From the NCBI GenBank assembly GCA_002418835.1, contig DIEX01000032.1:1-64000 (forward strand): a stretch of 64,000 bases of DNA. The letters run 5' to 3'. Below are positions 43,299 to 52,331 of this stretch, one piece after another. The notes beneath the pieces are model-generated. The model was not told the DNA's origin and made no database searches. It saw nothing but the letters and a program-made list of their open reading frames with translations. Within the stretch, counting starts at the first letter, position 1; each line of letters begins with the position of its first letter. This DNA comes from Spirochaetia bacterium UBA5763. GTDB lineage: Bacteria > Spirochaetota > UBA4802 > UBA5550. Position numbers and translations under genes: made by a program.

Positions 43299-44586
43299 AA
43301 ACACTATCTATGCTTTTAAAATTTAATTCATATATACCTGAATCTCTCATTACCTCAACAGTATCAATCCTTCTCCCTGACCTGCGGAACTGTTCGAGAA
43401 ATTCATCAATGGACTCTGTTTTCCTGCTGTTTACTGAGATAATAATATCCCCCTGTTCCATCTCTCTGTAGGGGCTCCTGGGGGAAATATATGAAACAAC
43501 AATTCTCCCTGATAAAGAATCCTCGTCAACTTCTATTCCATAAGACTGGAAAAGATGGTAAAGGTCATTCCTCATTCTTTCATATTCATCTTTTTCCCGG
43601 AGAACAAGGACTATGTCATGTATTTTACCGTTTCTTGATACTGTAATATGCAGCTTGGAGCCTATCCCCATATTTCCTATCAGCTTTAAAAGAGTACCGA
43701 GGGATTCAATTTTTTTTCCGCCAATCTCCTTTATTACATCACCCTGTCTTATCCCCGCTGTATCAGACGGGGAATTACGTATCACAGAAACGATCTCCAC
43801 CATCTTCTTATCATTGTTATGCGACAGCTCCCTCTCGCGCGCTATAAGCCCGAGCCACCCTCTCCTGACTCTTCCGAATTCAGTAAGCTCAGTGCAGACC
43901 TGCCGTACTATATTTGATGGTATCGCGAAGCTTATACCCTGAAACCCCCCGGAGCCGGATCTTATTGCAGTATTGATCCCCACCATCTCCCCTCTGAGAT
44001 TTATAAGCGGGCCGCCGGAATTCCCCGGATTAATGGAAACATCGGTCTGAATAAAATCCTCAATATCCGTGAAACCTATATTGTCTCTCCCCTTTGAGGA
44101 GACTATCCCTGCAGTAATAGACTGTTTCAGTCCGTAGGGATTTCCTATCGCAAGAACCCACTCCCCCTCACTGAGAAGGCCCGAATCACCGAATTTTACC
44201 GGAGTAAACACAGAGCCGTCCCTGTTATCAAGCTTCAGTACAGCAATATCGGTTTTATTGTCTGAAACATAATACCTGCCGTTATCAAAAAGCTGCATGT
44301 CGTATGTCCTGCCGTCACTGCATACAGCCCTGAAAAAATCACCCTTCTTAACAACATGATAATTGGTAACTATAAATCCGTGCTTTGATATTATTGTCCC
44401 TGTACCGTATGAAATTCTTACAAGCTTCCCACCGGTATCCCTCCCCTTTTTTTCATACGCTGAAATATTTACAACCGAAGGTTTCGCTGTACCGGAAGCG
44501 CTTATGAAATACCTGTTGAATTCAGAGGGATTGGCTAAAGCTGTTAATGATATGAGAAGGAGAGGAAAAATTGCCTTTATTTTCAT
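43291..44586 (-). CDS. HtrA/DegP-type serine protease
   Basis: A 431-residue exported protein. Signal peptide about 1-19, trypsin-like core with catalytic His77 (TNYHVV), Asp113 (KTDIAVL) and Ser190 (NPGNSGGP), and two PDZ domains (about 235-330 and 345-425). Found in the periplasm, it degrades or refolds damaged envelope proteins. It lies two bases after the amidase gene, so it is co-transcribed. Confidence 0.9.
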   Translation of the reverse strand: MKIKAIFPLLLISLTALANPSEFNRYFISASGTAKPSVVNISAYEKKGRDTGGKLVRISYGTGTIISKHGFIVTNYHVVKKGDFFRAVCSDGRTYDMQLFDNGRYYVSDNKTDIAVLKLDNRDGSVFTPVKFGDSGLLSEGEWVLAIGNPYGLKQSITAGIVSSKGRDNIGFTDIEDFIQTDVSINPGNSGGPLINLRGEMVGINTAIRSGSGGFQGISFAIPSNIVRQVCTELTEFGRVRRGWLGLIARERELSHNNDKKMVEIVSVIRNSPSDTAGIRQGDVIKEIGGKKIESLGTLLKLIGNMGIGSKLHITVSRNGKIHDIVLVLREKDEYERMRNDLYHLFQSYGIEVDEDSLSGRIVVSYISPRSPYREMEQGDIIISVNSRKTESIDEFLEQFRRSGRRIDTVEVMRDSGIYELNFKSIDSVYD

Positions 44587-44588
44587 AA

Positions 44589-45953
44589 TTAATCCACAAC
44601 AATATCGAAATAGGTTCTGTCATCCTGCATTTTATATTTATCAAAATCGATCTTAGAGCCCGAGGGTTTATGCCTGAAGTCGCCTTTTATATCACCCATC
44701 CCCGCAAGGAGAGAGTATATACCCACAGCAACTCCCTCGGCAATCTCATCCTGCCTTTGAAGAAGAACATCTCTATCCCATTTTCTGTCAAGGTATCCCA
44801 GTTCGATATATGCGCTTATTGCGTTCACAAGGAGCGGAACAGACCATGTTGAGACAAAGGGTTTACCCGGAATCTTATCTTTACCATTTACCCCCCTATG
44901 GTCAAGGGAGTGAAGAATATATTTTATAATTTCGTAAGTGGCAAAGTAATTATCCCCTCCGAAATTTTTAAAACTGTCCCCTCTCCGGTAGGCTTCATAT
45001 ACAGATTTTTCCCTATCCCGGAAAGGGCCCTCCTCCCTGTATGTCATATAATCATCTGAATACTGCGTATCCGGTTTATGGTCCCTTGCTGCAATATGCC
45101 AGTCATGAGGATCCATATAAATCCAGTTAACCATATTATACTTATAACCGTTATAATCGCTGTAGTCTGTAGAATAATTTTTCTTAAGACTATAACCGGT
45201 AAAATACTGCGCGCAATCCCTGAAATAAGCCAGCCTGTATGGAACTTTTACGGAATGCTTAAACCATGATTTAAGAATTCCGTAATCATTAATCTTCCCC
45301 TTTCCCCCTTTCTGAAGATTAATTAATCCGTTTTTTAAAACATTATAAGGGGGGATAATAATTCCATTAAGGCCTTTATAGTCAGAGGGAGCGGACTTTG
45401 CAAGGTGCAGAGATACTACAAGGTGCGGCCTGAATTCGTTTATTTTAGAAATTCTACCCTTCTGAATTTCACCCTCAGCGTCAGGGTAATCATACAGCCT
45501 GTATGGGGCATTGGGGTCCTTCATCTTCGATGCCTGATCAAAAGGCACTGAATCCTCCCGGCTGATCATTGTATCAATATAAATCCTGCGGACAGTTCTG
45601 TCAGTATACCTGGAGAGAATTTTTCTGAAAGCCTCAAAATCACCCTCAGGGGCGCACATATCCATAAGACGCATGACCTTAGTACCGATGCTGAATACTA
45701 TATCACGCTCATAAATCCCGCGGAGGCTGGCACCCTCTGCAAATTCATCCAGATATTTCCCGGTTACCAGATCAAACTTATCACCATGCTTCTCTTTGTT
45801 CTGAAGGGAAACACCTCCGTGACCCGGATCAATTACAACACGGTAAACAGGGAATTCATACTGTTCAATTTTTTCAGGGGTAAAAGCAAGGATAGCCATC
45901 AAAAAAAGTATGAAGGCCAGTTTTTTCCGTTTGTTTTTACAGATAAAATTCAC
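44589..45953 (-). CDS. N-acetylmuramoyl-L-alanine amidase (Amidase_3 type), divergent
   Basis: A 454-residue exported protein with signal anchor (about 10-24). Zinc-site residues of the AmiC/CwlM fold: VVIDPGHGG (His near 45), GIYERDIV (Glu near 83), and LVVSLHLAKSAPSDYKGLNGIIIP (His near 183). The domain is longer than usual because of large insertions (about 90-170 and 200-360), so it is an unusual member. It starts the operon that continues with htrA. It would cut peptide stems from peptidoglycan. Confidence 0.78.
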   Translation of the reverse strand: MNFICKNKRKKLAFILFLMAILAFTPEKIEQYEFPVYRVVIDPGHGGVSLQNKEKHGDKFDLVTGKYLDEFAEGASLRGIYERDIVFSIGTKVMRLMDMCAPEGDFEAFRKILSRYTDRTVRRIYIDTMISREDSVPFDQASKMKDPNAPYRLYDYPDAEGEIQKGRISKINEFRPHLVVSLHLAKSAPSDYKGLNGIIIPPYNVLKNGLINLQKGGKGKINDYGILKSWFKHSVKVPYRLAYFRDCAQYFTGYSLKKNYSTDYSDYNGYKYNMVNWIYMDPHDWHIAARDHKPDTQYSDDYMTYREEGPFRDREKSVYEAYRRGDSFKNFGGDNYFATYEIIKYILHSLDHRGVNGKDKIPGKPFVSTWSVPLLVNAISAYIELGYLDRKWDRDVLLQRQDEIAEGVAVGIYSLLAGMGDIKGDFRHKPSGSKIDFDKYKMQDDRTYFDIVVD

Positions 45954-45995
45954 TATATAACCATTTAATAGACACTGTTGTTTAATTTCTAAAAC

Positions 45996-46022
45996 AAAAA
46001 GGGGGGTATTAACCCCCTTTTT
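45996..46022. terminator. Bidirectional terminator
   Basis: A hairpin AAAAAGGGGGG, short loop, CCCCCTTTTTT, with A and T tracts on both strands. It ends the 46059-46874 gene on the minus strand. Confidence 0.7.
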
Positions 46023-46058
46023 TATATCAGAAAATTTTTATTCTCTTTAGTAATGTAA

Positions 46059-46874
46059 CTATTGAGGATTCGTTGTTGATGAAGCTTTCTGCTCACCTTT
46101 CTGAACATCCTCATAAATTCTGTTTCTGTTATCAGCTTTATCTTTTTTATAGGTTTCTTTTATATCTTTAACCTTAAGGCCATCACTTTTTGCATCAGCC
46201 TCGTCAGTGTAAGCTACAGTTTCAAGGATTCTGATACCATAAGCTTTGGCTACCCTGAAATGATAGAGGGATTGCTCAAAATTCCTTGCTGTATATTCAT
46301 TTTCAGCATCATCCATCTGGCCGTAAGCAATTCTAAGTCTCATCTGGTTCTGGAGAAGTTCCCTGTGCTTGTTCGGATCCGATCTTGTTTTCTGATTCAG
46401 GTGAAGAGCAACTACCTGTGTATGGCATTTATCAAGAATATCCTGCGTATCTTTTTTGTACTGCTCTGCCATCTTTTTCATAAGATCTGAAATAGATTTC
46501 GCGTTTCTTTCAAACCATACCTTGGCAAAAATGGTATCTCTTTTATAATAAAGCTCAATGGCTCTTTTATACTCTTCATAAATTTTATCATAATCACCTT
46601 TCCAGCCGTATTTCTCGAAATTGGTGACAATAACATTAAGAAGATAAATCTGCTCAAGGTTCTTCTTTACAAGCTTGGCTGAAACATCATTCGCGTGAAA
46701 CTTTGCGAGATAAGAATCATCAGGTTTTTCAGCCTGATTAAAATTCTCGTTAATATTGTCGCTCCCTTTGGGATCCAGCTCTTTCGCTTCCTGGGAAAAA
46801 CCTGAAAGAGTAAAAGCGAGAATAAGTGAAGCGATAACCAGTAAGGTTCTTCCGTATTTCTTCTCGATTGTCAT
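46059..46874 (-). CDS. Exported helical protein of unknown function
   Basis: A 271-residue exported protein (signal peptide about 1-27, ending SGFSQ). The mature part is nearly all helix, rich in Lys/Glu/Tyr, with repeats like EYKRAIELYYKR and AENEYTARNFEQSLYHFRVAKAYG, a possible TPR-like arrangement. No family recognised. A ribosome site (GGAGAT) precedes the ATG. Confidence 0.65.
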   Translation of the reverse strand: MTIEKKYGRTLLVIASLILAFTLSGFSQEAKELDPKGSDNINENFNQAEKPDDSYLAKFHANDVSAKLVKKNLEQIYLLNVIVTNFEKYGWKGDYDKIYEEYKRAIELYYKRDTIFAKVWFERNAKSISDLMKKMAEQYKKDTQDILDKCHTQVVALHLNQKTRSDPNKHRELLQNQMRLRIAYGQMDDAENEYTARNFEQSLYHFRVAKAYGIRILETVAYTDEADAKSDGLKVKDIKETYKKDKADNRNRIYEDVQKGEQKASSTTNPQ

Positions 46875-47337
46875 AATTTATCTCCTAGATAAAGATAACA
46901 GTTTTTTAAGTATCCGTACTTAAAAAAATATTAGTGCATATAATGTAATTTTAAATTATCCTTTTAAACTCGACAACTTTTTTTTTATTTTTTATACAAA
47001 TTATTAAATATAAAACCAAACTTTGTATAATTATGTCATATAACAGCTCTTAAATGGTAAGAGTACCGCTCTTCACCCCTCCAGACTCGAACATTCAAAG
47101 ATCAAACGGGTTTGTCACCTCTTCACCTGAAAGCTTAAAACAGATTTCGAAGAAAAGCTAAACTCACAGGATCAATTTAATAAAATTCCAGTTATTTCAA
47201 AATTTTTGTTGTTGAAATTTTAATTTTTTTCAGATTAGCTCTAAAAGGAACATCCCGGACTGCTGCTTTAACGGTTAAAACGTACGGGGGTTTAAACCGG
47301 GATTCCGTTAATCCAAACCTGGAGTTTGCATAATCAT
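46875..47337. other. AT-rich intergenic region
   Basis: About 460 bases with no supported gene. A hairpin-rich stretch at 47042-47090 (AGCTCTTAAATGGTAAGAGT and a CTCGAAC-like end) slightly resembles a tRNA D-arm, but no full cloverleaf forms. Divergent promoters for the 46059 and 47338 genes must lie here. Confidence 0.35.
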
Positions 47338-47544
47338 ATGAATGATTTTACACAAACAATTATTAAATACCTGATAATCCTGATTGTTATTATTGTAACT
47401 TTCAAAATACTGCTCCCTGTTATTATGAGCTTTCTGGGATGGCTGTTAAATGTTATCCTTAAATTAGCAATGTACGGGGCAATCATATTCGTGCTATACC
47501 TTATGGGTAGATTCATATACGAGTCGTATAAAAATAATAGTTGA
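47338..47544 (+). CDS. Small two-helix membrane protein
   Basis: A 68-residue protein with two hydrophobic segments (about 8-30 and 35-58). The ATG at 47338 has only a distant GGAG; an in-frame TTG at 47326 is an alternative. It lies 61 bases before the PBP1A gene. No recognised family. Confidence 0.5.
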   Translation: MNDFTQTIIKYLIILIVIIVTFKILLPVIMSFLGWLLNVILKLAMYGAIIFVLYLMGRFIYESYKNNS

Positions 47545-47605
47545 TTAATGATGTCTCATTTTTACCTTAGCAGAGAATTAATCAACCCCGAGAACTATAC
47601 AGGAA

Positions 47606-49984
47606 ATGGACATAATCAAAGAAAAAATTCATAAAATAGAAAAAATAGCTCTGATTGCTGTTGCAGTCTGCTCATTAACCGGAGGATTAATCTTCGGATA
47701 TATCACTTCAGAGATAAAAAACTATTCCGGCATACACAATCTCAAAAAGTTTCAGCCAAGCATCCCCACAAGGCTTTACGATGTTAACGGCGAGCTCATT
47801 GCCGAGCTGTTCCAGGAAAAGAGAAATCTAGTATCCTTTGACGAGCTCCCTCATACTCTTATAAACGCTTTCCTTGCCCAGGAGGACAGGGATTTCTACG
47901 AACATTTCGGCCTGAATCCCATGGCAATAGTTCGTGCAATGGGAAAGAATATCATCGCATCAGTAAAAGCTTTAAGGCCCACAATTGTTCAGGGTGGGTC
48001 AACAATTACACAACAGCTTGCCAAACAGCTCTTTACAGAAAGTGAACGCACCATGGGGCGTAAAATGTTTGAGGCTGTGCTTGCACTTCAGATTGAAAAG
48101 AAGTTTACCAAGAATGAAATACTTGAGATGTATTTTAACCAGGTTTATCTCGGTCACGGCTGCTACGGTATTGAAACAGCCTCCGACTTCTATTTTAATA
48201 AAGATGTTAAGCACCTCTCTCTTATAGAGGGATCTGTACTTTCAGCTTTACCCTCTAAACCGGCGGGGTATTCCCCTCTCAAGTTTCCGAAAGAGGCTTA
48301 TGATAAAAACCGCGACACACTGAACAGAATGGTTAACGCGGGCTTCCTTGAAAAAAAGAGATCAGATGAGATATATGATGCTTTCTGGCCCGGATTTGTT
48401 GAATCCATGAGGACCGAATTCCCCACAAAGACGGCCCTCTCCAGAAGCGAAGACCTTGCTCCATACTTTACTGATTATGTTCGCCAGATCCTTGACTCAC
48501 GTTTCGGAAAAGACGTGATGTATAACGAAGGGCTTACAGTATACACAACCCTTAACCTTAAAAGACAGAGAATAGCCGACAGGTATATGATTAAAGGGGT
48601 GGAGGATCAGGACAAGATCTCCTCAAGGATGAACATGACAGGGGGCGGCGTGGATGGCGGCCTCTTCGGTGCTTACGGCGCACTCCGGATGATCTTCTCT
48701 CTACCGGGAATTCTTGTTGTAAATGACGAGGACACCAGGTTCAAAAAGTCAATGGCTGACGGCCTTATAGATTCACTCGATATGCTTACACTCCTTTCAG
48801 ATTCCCCCAGATCTTATGATACATTCGAATATTTCAGGACAGCAATTTCCGGAATCTCCACCTCAATGAAAGTTGAGGGGGCCTTTATCGCTGTTGAGCC
48901 TCAGACAGGCTACATAACATCGATGATCGGTGGATCTGAGTTTGAGGTGTCCAACCAGTATAACAGGGCAGTGCAGGCAAGAAGGCAGCCCGGATCATCA
49001 TTCAAACCGTTTGTTTATGGTGCAGGGATTCACAACAAAGTAATAAGTACAGCAACCGTTCTCCCTGACGTTCCTATAAGAGATGTTGACGCTGCGGGTA
49101 CAACCTGGTCACCGGATAACTATGACGGTGATTTTTCCGGAATGGTCTCTATCCAGAAAGCTCTTGCACAGTCGATCAACATTATATCAATCAGGATATT
49201 TGACCTTGTGGGCGCAGACAACGTAATCGATTACGCGTCAAACATGCTCAAGGTTCCGCAGAGCCGGTTCACCCCGAGCCCTGCACTTGCTCTGGGCGCT
49301 ACCGAGCTTACCCCTCTGGAAATGGCCACAGGTTTTGCCATTTACGCAAACAGGGGCCGCGATGTAATACCTTTCTCAATAAGATATGTCCTTGACAGGG
49401 ACGGCAATGAGCTTACAAACATTGAAGAGGAAGTGGGTAATATCATCGCGTCAAAAGAGATTGATGGCACAATACAGATTATACCTGAAGCTGTGGCCTA
49501 TATCATGACTGAGCTTATGAGAGGGGTTGTTGATCACGGAACCCCGACTTACGGAATAAGGTACCAGGCCGGATTTACAAAGCCTGCGGCAGGTAAAACC
49601 GGGACATCCCAGAACTGGGCCGATGTCTGGTTCTGCGGGTACACACCTGATATAGCAGCAGTTGTATGGATGGGTTATGACAAACCGTTTATGACTCTGG
49701 GTAAAGGGCAGGCAGCAGCATCCCTTACAGCTCCGATCTGGGGATACTACATGAAAGAGGTATACAACGGTATGCCGGATCCTGTTTTCCCCCCGAGGCC
49801 TGACGATGTTGAGGGCAAGGGTGTATGCATGTATACAGGACTTATTCCCGGGCCGAACTGCCACAAGATCTCCGGAGGCATAGGCCTTAAAGGGAGCGGT
49901 GCGGGGAAGGTCTGCGACGGCAGACACTATGAGATGAAGACTGTTCTCGAAAGATATATGGAAAAAGAAGGATTGACAGAATAG
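47606..49984 (+). CDS. Penicillin-binding protein 1A (class A, glycosyltransferase/transpeptidase)
   Basis: A 792-residue bifunctional peptidoglycan synthase. One N-terminal membrane helix (about 15-35), GT51 domain (LAQEDRDFYEHFGLNP, GGSTITQQLAKQLF, EKKFTKNEILEMYFNQVYLGHGCYGIETAS), then the transpeptidase with PGSSFKPF (active-site Ser about 465), SIN in AQSINIIS, and GKTGTSQ (about 665). Ends with a short cysteine-containing tail (VCMYTGLIPGPNCHK...GAGKVCDG). It builds and crosslinks the cell wall in the periplasm. Confidence 0.92.
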   Translation: MDIIKEKIHKIEKIALIAVAVCSLTGGLIFGYITSEIKNYSGIHNLKKFQPSIPTRLYDVNGELIAELFQEKRNLVSFDELPHTLINAFLAQEDRDFYEHFGLNPMAIVRAMGKNIIASVKALRPTIVQGGSTITQQLAKQLFTESERTMGRKMFEAVLALQIEKKFTKNEILEMYFNQVYLGHGCYGIETASDFYFNKDVKHLSLIEGSVLSALPSKPAGYSPLKFPKEAYDKNRDTLNRMVNAGFLEKKRSDEIYDAFWPGFVESMRTEFPTKTALSRSEDLAPYFTDYVRQILDSRFGKDVMYNEGLTVYTTLNLKRQRIADRYMIKGVEDQDKISSRMNMTGGGVDGGLFGAYGALRMIFSLPGILVVNDEDTRFKKSMADGLIDSLDMLTLLSDSPRSYDTFEYFRTAISGISTSMKVEGAFIAVEPQTGYITSMIGGSEFEVSNQYNRAVQARRQPGSSFKPFVYGAGIHNKVISTATVLPDVPIRDVDAAGTTWSPDNYDGDFSGMVSIQKALAQSINIISIRIFDLVGADNVIDYASNMLKVPQSRFTPSPALALGATELTPLEMATGFAIYANRGRDVIPFSIRYVLDRDGNELTNIEEEVGNIIASKEIDGTIQIIPEAVAYIMTELMRGVVDHGTPTYGIRYQAGFTKPAAGKTGTSQNWADVWFCGYTPDIAAVVWMGYDKPFMTLGKGQAAASLTAPIWGYYMKEVYNGMPDPVFPPRPDDVEGKGVCMYTGLIPGPNCHKISGGIGLKGSGAGKVCDGRHYEMKTVLERYMEKEGLTE

Positions 49985-50079
49985 CCTAAAATTCATTCAT
50001 TGACATTCTTTTTTATAATGTGTATTTTATTATAACAGCGGTATTATACAATCTGATGGTTAATACAGGAGTTATTGCA

Positions 50080-50577
50080 ATGTTTAAAATTGGTGATAAA
50101 ATAGTATACCCGATGCATGGCGTAGGGCAGATCGACGGGATTGAGAAGAAGGTTGTGCTCGGTAAGCGTAATGAGTATTATATGATTACAATCATCAATA
50201 ACGGCATGAAAGTGATGATTCCGGTAAACAACGCAAAAGAGATCGGTATTAGAAGCATTATCCCTAAAAAGGACATTAAAAAAGTTCTGGGAATCCTCTC
50301 CGTTGCTGCAGAATCTATCGAAGAGGACTGGAAGCTCAGGTACCAGAACAATATCGATAAAGTAAAAAGCGGATCAATTTATGAGGTAGCTGAAGTTGCC
50401 AGGGACCTTTTCAAAAGAGGGAATGAAAAGGAACTCTCAATTATGGAAAGAAAGCTGTATGAAAATGCATACCAGCTTATTACCTATGAAGTTGCAATGG
50501 CAAAGAGTATTGAAATTGATGAGGCCGGAAATGTAGTTTCTGAAGCCCTTGCTTCAGGATTTAAAGAAGAGGAATAG
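50080..50577 (+). CDS. carD: CarD-family RNA-polymerase-binding regulator
   Basis: A 165-residue protein from the ATG at 50080, with AGGAG nine bases upstream. It opens MFKIGDKIVYPMHGVGQIDGIEKKVVLGKRNEYYMITI, the Tudor-like RNA-polymerase-interacting domain, followed by the helical DNA-binding region (EVAEVARDLFKRGNEKELSIMERKLYENAYQLITYEVA). CarD proteins stabilise open promoters, especially of rRNA genes. Its neighbour downstream is a PIN-TRAM protein, a common arrangement in spirochaetes and Firmicutes. Confidence 0.9.
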   Translation: MFKIGDKIVYPMHGVGQIDGIEKKVVLGKRNEYYMITIINNGMKVMIPVNNAKEIGIRSIIPKKDIKKVLGILSVAAESIEEDWKLRYQNNIDKVKSGSIYEVAEVARDLFKRGNEKELSIMERKLYENAYQLITYEVAMAKSIEIDEAGNVVSEALASGFKEEE

Positions 50578-50741
50578 TTTCTAATAAATAATTCAAGCCG
50601 GTGCTTTTCACTAAACACATCAGATTTTCCGCCTGTTGCATTAAAAGATTCCCTTTTTTTTATTATTTATAATAAACAAAACAGTTATATTATAATCATA
50701 TTTTTATATTTTCCCATTTATATTCTTTCAGGAGTTATATT

Positions 50742-51746
50742 ATGCTTATTATCATTTTCAGGACATTATTTATCCTTACATCCATTTTCTTTTCAGTGCT
50801 TTTTTATGCAGGCCATTCAATTCAGGCGATGCTTATCGCAGGTGTAGCCGCAGCAATTTTATCACTGGCAGTAATTATTGTAATTGAATTTATGTCTCAC
50901 AGCTTTCAGCCGAGACAGATACTCGCAGCAATCTTCGGCCTTCTTTTCGGTCTGGGGATAGGGCACCTTCTTGTTTCAGGTGTAGATTCATTCAGCATTG
51001 ACATTATGCAGAGATATTACGGAATCATTAAACCGCTGATTTATCATATCAGCGGTTTCGCGGCCATGATGTTTTTTCTTATTAATAACGAAGATATAAC
51101 ATTCCTTGATAAGATAGTACCTGTTAAAGAGAGTGATGCCGATGTCCAGATCCCTTATAAAATTCTCGACACAAGCGTTATTATTGACGGAAGGATTGCA
51201 GATATCTGCGACACCGGTTTTCTTGAGGGAATTCTTGTAATCCCGAACTTTGTACTTAATGAACTTCAGATGATCGCCGATTCCGCAGACTCAATCAAGA
51301 GAAACAGGGGGAGGAGAGGACTGGACATTCTGAACAAGATGCAGAAAGACCAGTCTATCATGGTAAAAATATCCGACATAGATTTCAAGGATATCCCTGA
51401 AGTTGATTCAAAACTTGTACAGCTTGCGAAAGTAATGAAAGCCAAAGTTATTACTAATGACTTCAACCTGAACAAGGTGGCTGAATTTCACGGAGTTGAT
51501 GTTCTCAACATAAATGAACTCTCCAATGCGCTGAAACCAATAGTTCTGCCGGGTGAAGAGATGAGGGTTCTTCTTCTTAAAGAGGGGAAGGATTCCAACC
51601 AGGCAATAGGTTACCTTGATGACGGCACTATGGTAGTTGTTGAAAACGGCCGGAGAAGAATTAACGACGAGGTTGAAGTAACAGTAACCTCTGTTCTTCA
51701 GACAACTGCGGGCCGCATGATCTTCACAAGACTTAAGGAGGACTGA
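50742..51746 (+). CDS. Membrane PIN-TRAM protein (YacL-like)
   Basis: A 334-residue protein with about four N-terminal helices (about 1-115), a PIN-type nuclease domain (about 140-265: KILDTSVIIDGRIADIC, FVLNELQMIADSADSIKRNRGRRGLDIL, VITNDFNLNKVA) and a C-terminal TRAM RNA-binding domain (about 275-330). The acidic metal-binding residues (Asp in LDTSVI, Glu in NEL, Asp in TND) are present. YacL relatives are thought to be RNases. A good AGGAG site precedes the ATG. Confidence 0.88.
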   Translation: MLIIIFRTLFILTSIFFSVLFYAGHSIQAMLIAGVAAAILSLAVIIVIEFMSHSFQPRQILAAIFGLLFGLGIGHLLVSGVDSFSIDIMQRYYGIIKPLIYHISGFAAMMFFLINNEDITFLDKIVPVKESDADVQIPYKILDTSVIIDGRIADICDTGFLEGILVIPNFVLNELQMIADSADSIKRNRGRRGLDILNKMQKDQSIMVKISDIDFKDIPEVDSKLVQLAKVMKAKVITNDFNLNKVAEFHGVDVLNINELSNALKPIVLPGEEMRVLLLKEGKDSNQAIGYLDDGTMVVVENGRRRINDEVEVTVTSVLQTTAGRMIFTRLKED

Positions 51747-51747
51747 T

Positions 51748-52308
51748 TTGCTCCTCCTTTCGATCTTCGGAAGCCCCAGGAGAAACGGTTTCTCCTCAAG
51801 GCTCCACGAGGAACTTATAATCCCCTTCAAGGAGAGGGGATTTTTTATTGAAAGGGTCTATGCCTACCAGACGGACGTGAAACCCTGCACAGGATGCGGC
51901 TGGTGCAGCGAACATCCGGGCTGCTGTATCAATGACGGAATGACAGATATCTACAGGCTCATACGTTCTGCTGACATTATCTCGATCTCTTCACCGCTCT
52001 ATTTTTCATCTTTCCCTTCTCCTCTTAAAGCAATCATGGACAGGTGCCAGCTTATCTGGGAGGAGGGGAGGCGGAACAAACCTGTTTTAAAAACTGCAAA
52101 AGGGCTTTTTATCTGTGCCGCAGGTGATGAATACAAATGTATGTTCGATGGAGTTTCAATGGGGATAAAGCATTTCTACAACGCAATAAATACCTCCTAC
52201 AGTCCGGAAGATGCGATTCTTTACCCTCTCTCTGACAGTTCTTCAGAAATATCTCTTGAATTTATTGAAAAGGCACGTATCATTGGTGAGAGATATTCAG
52301 CCCTTTAA
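51748..52308 (+). CDS. NADPH-dependent FMN reductase/flavodoxin-fold protein
   Basis: A 186-residue protein that begins at a TTG (51748), right after the previous stop and behind AAGGAGG. It has GSPRRNGFSSRLH, the FMN phosphate loop, and a CxxCxxC cluster (PCTGCGWCSEHPGCC) of iron-sulfur flavoproteins, then SPLYFSSFPSPLKAIMDR. The cysteine cluster suggests a bound Fe-S centre. It would pass electrons between NAD(P)H or ferredoxin and another carrier. Confidence 0.8.
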   Translation: MLLLSIFGSPRRNGFSSRLHEELIIPFKERGFFIERVYAYQTDVKPCTGCGWCSEHPGCCINDGMTDIYRLIRSADIISISSPLYFSSFPSPLKAIMDRCQLIWEEGRRNKPVLKTAKGLFICAAGDEYKCMFDGVSMGIKHFYNAINTSYSPEDAILYPLSDSSSEISLEFIEKARIIGERYSAL

Positions 52309-52331
52309 ATCATCCACCAGGCCGGTTAAAT

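Noticed and set aside
47040..47115. A tRNA-like stretch with a D-arm-like hairpin and a CTCGAAC end
   Set aside because: No acceptor stem and no matching anticodon or T-arm pairing could be drawn, so it is probably chance.
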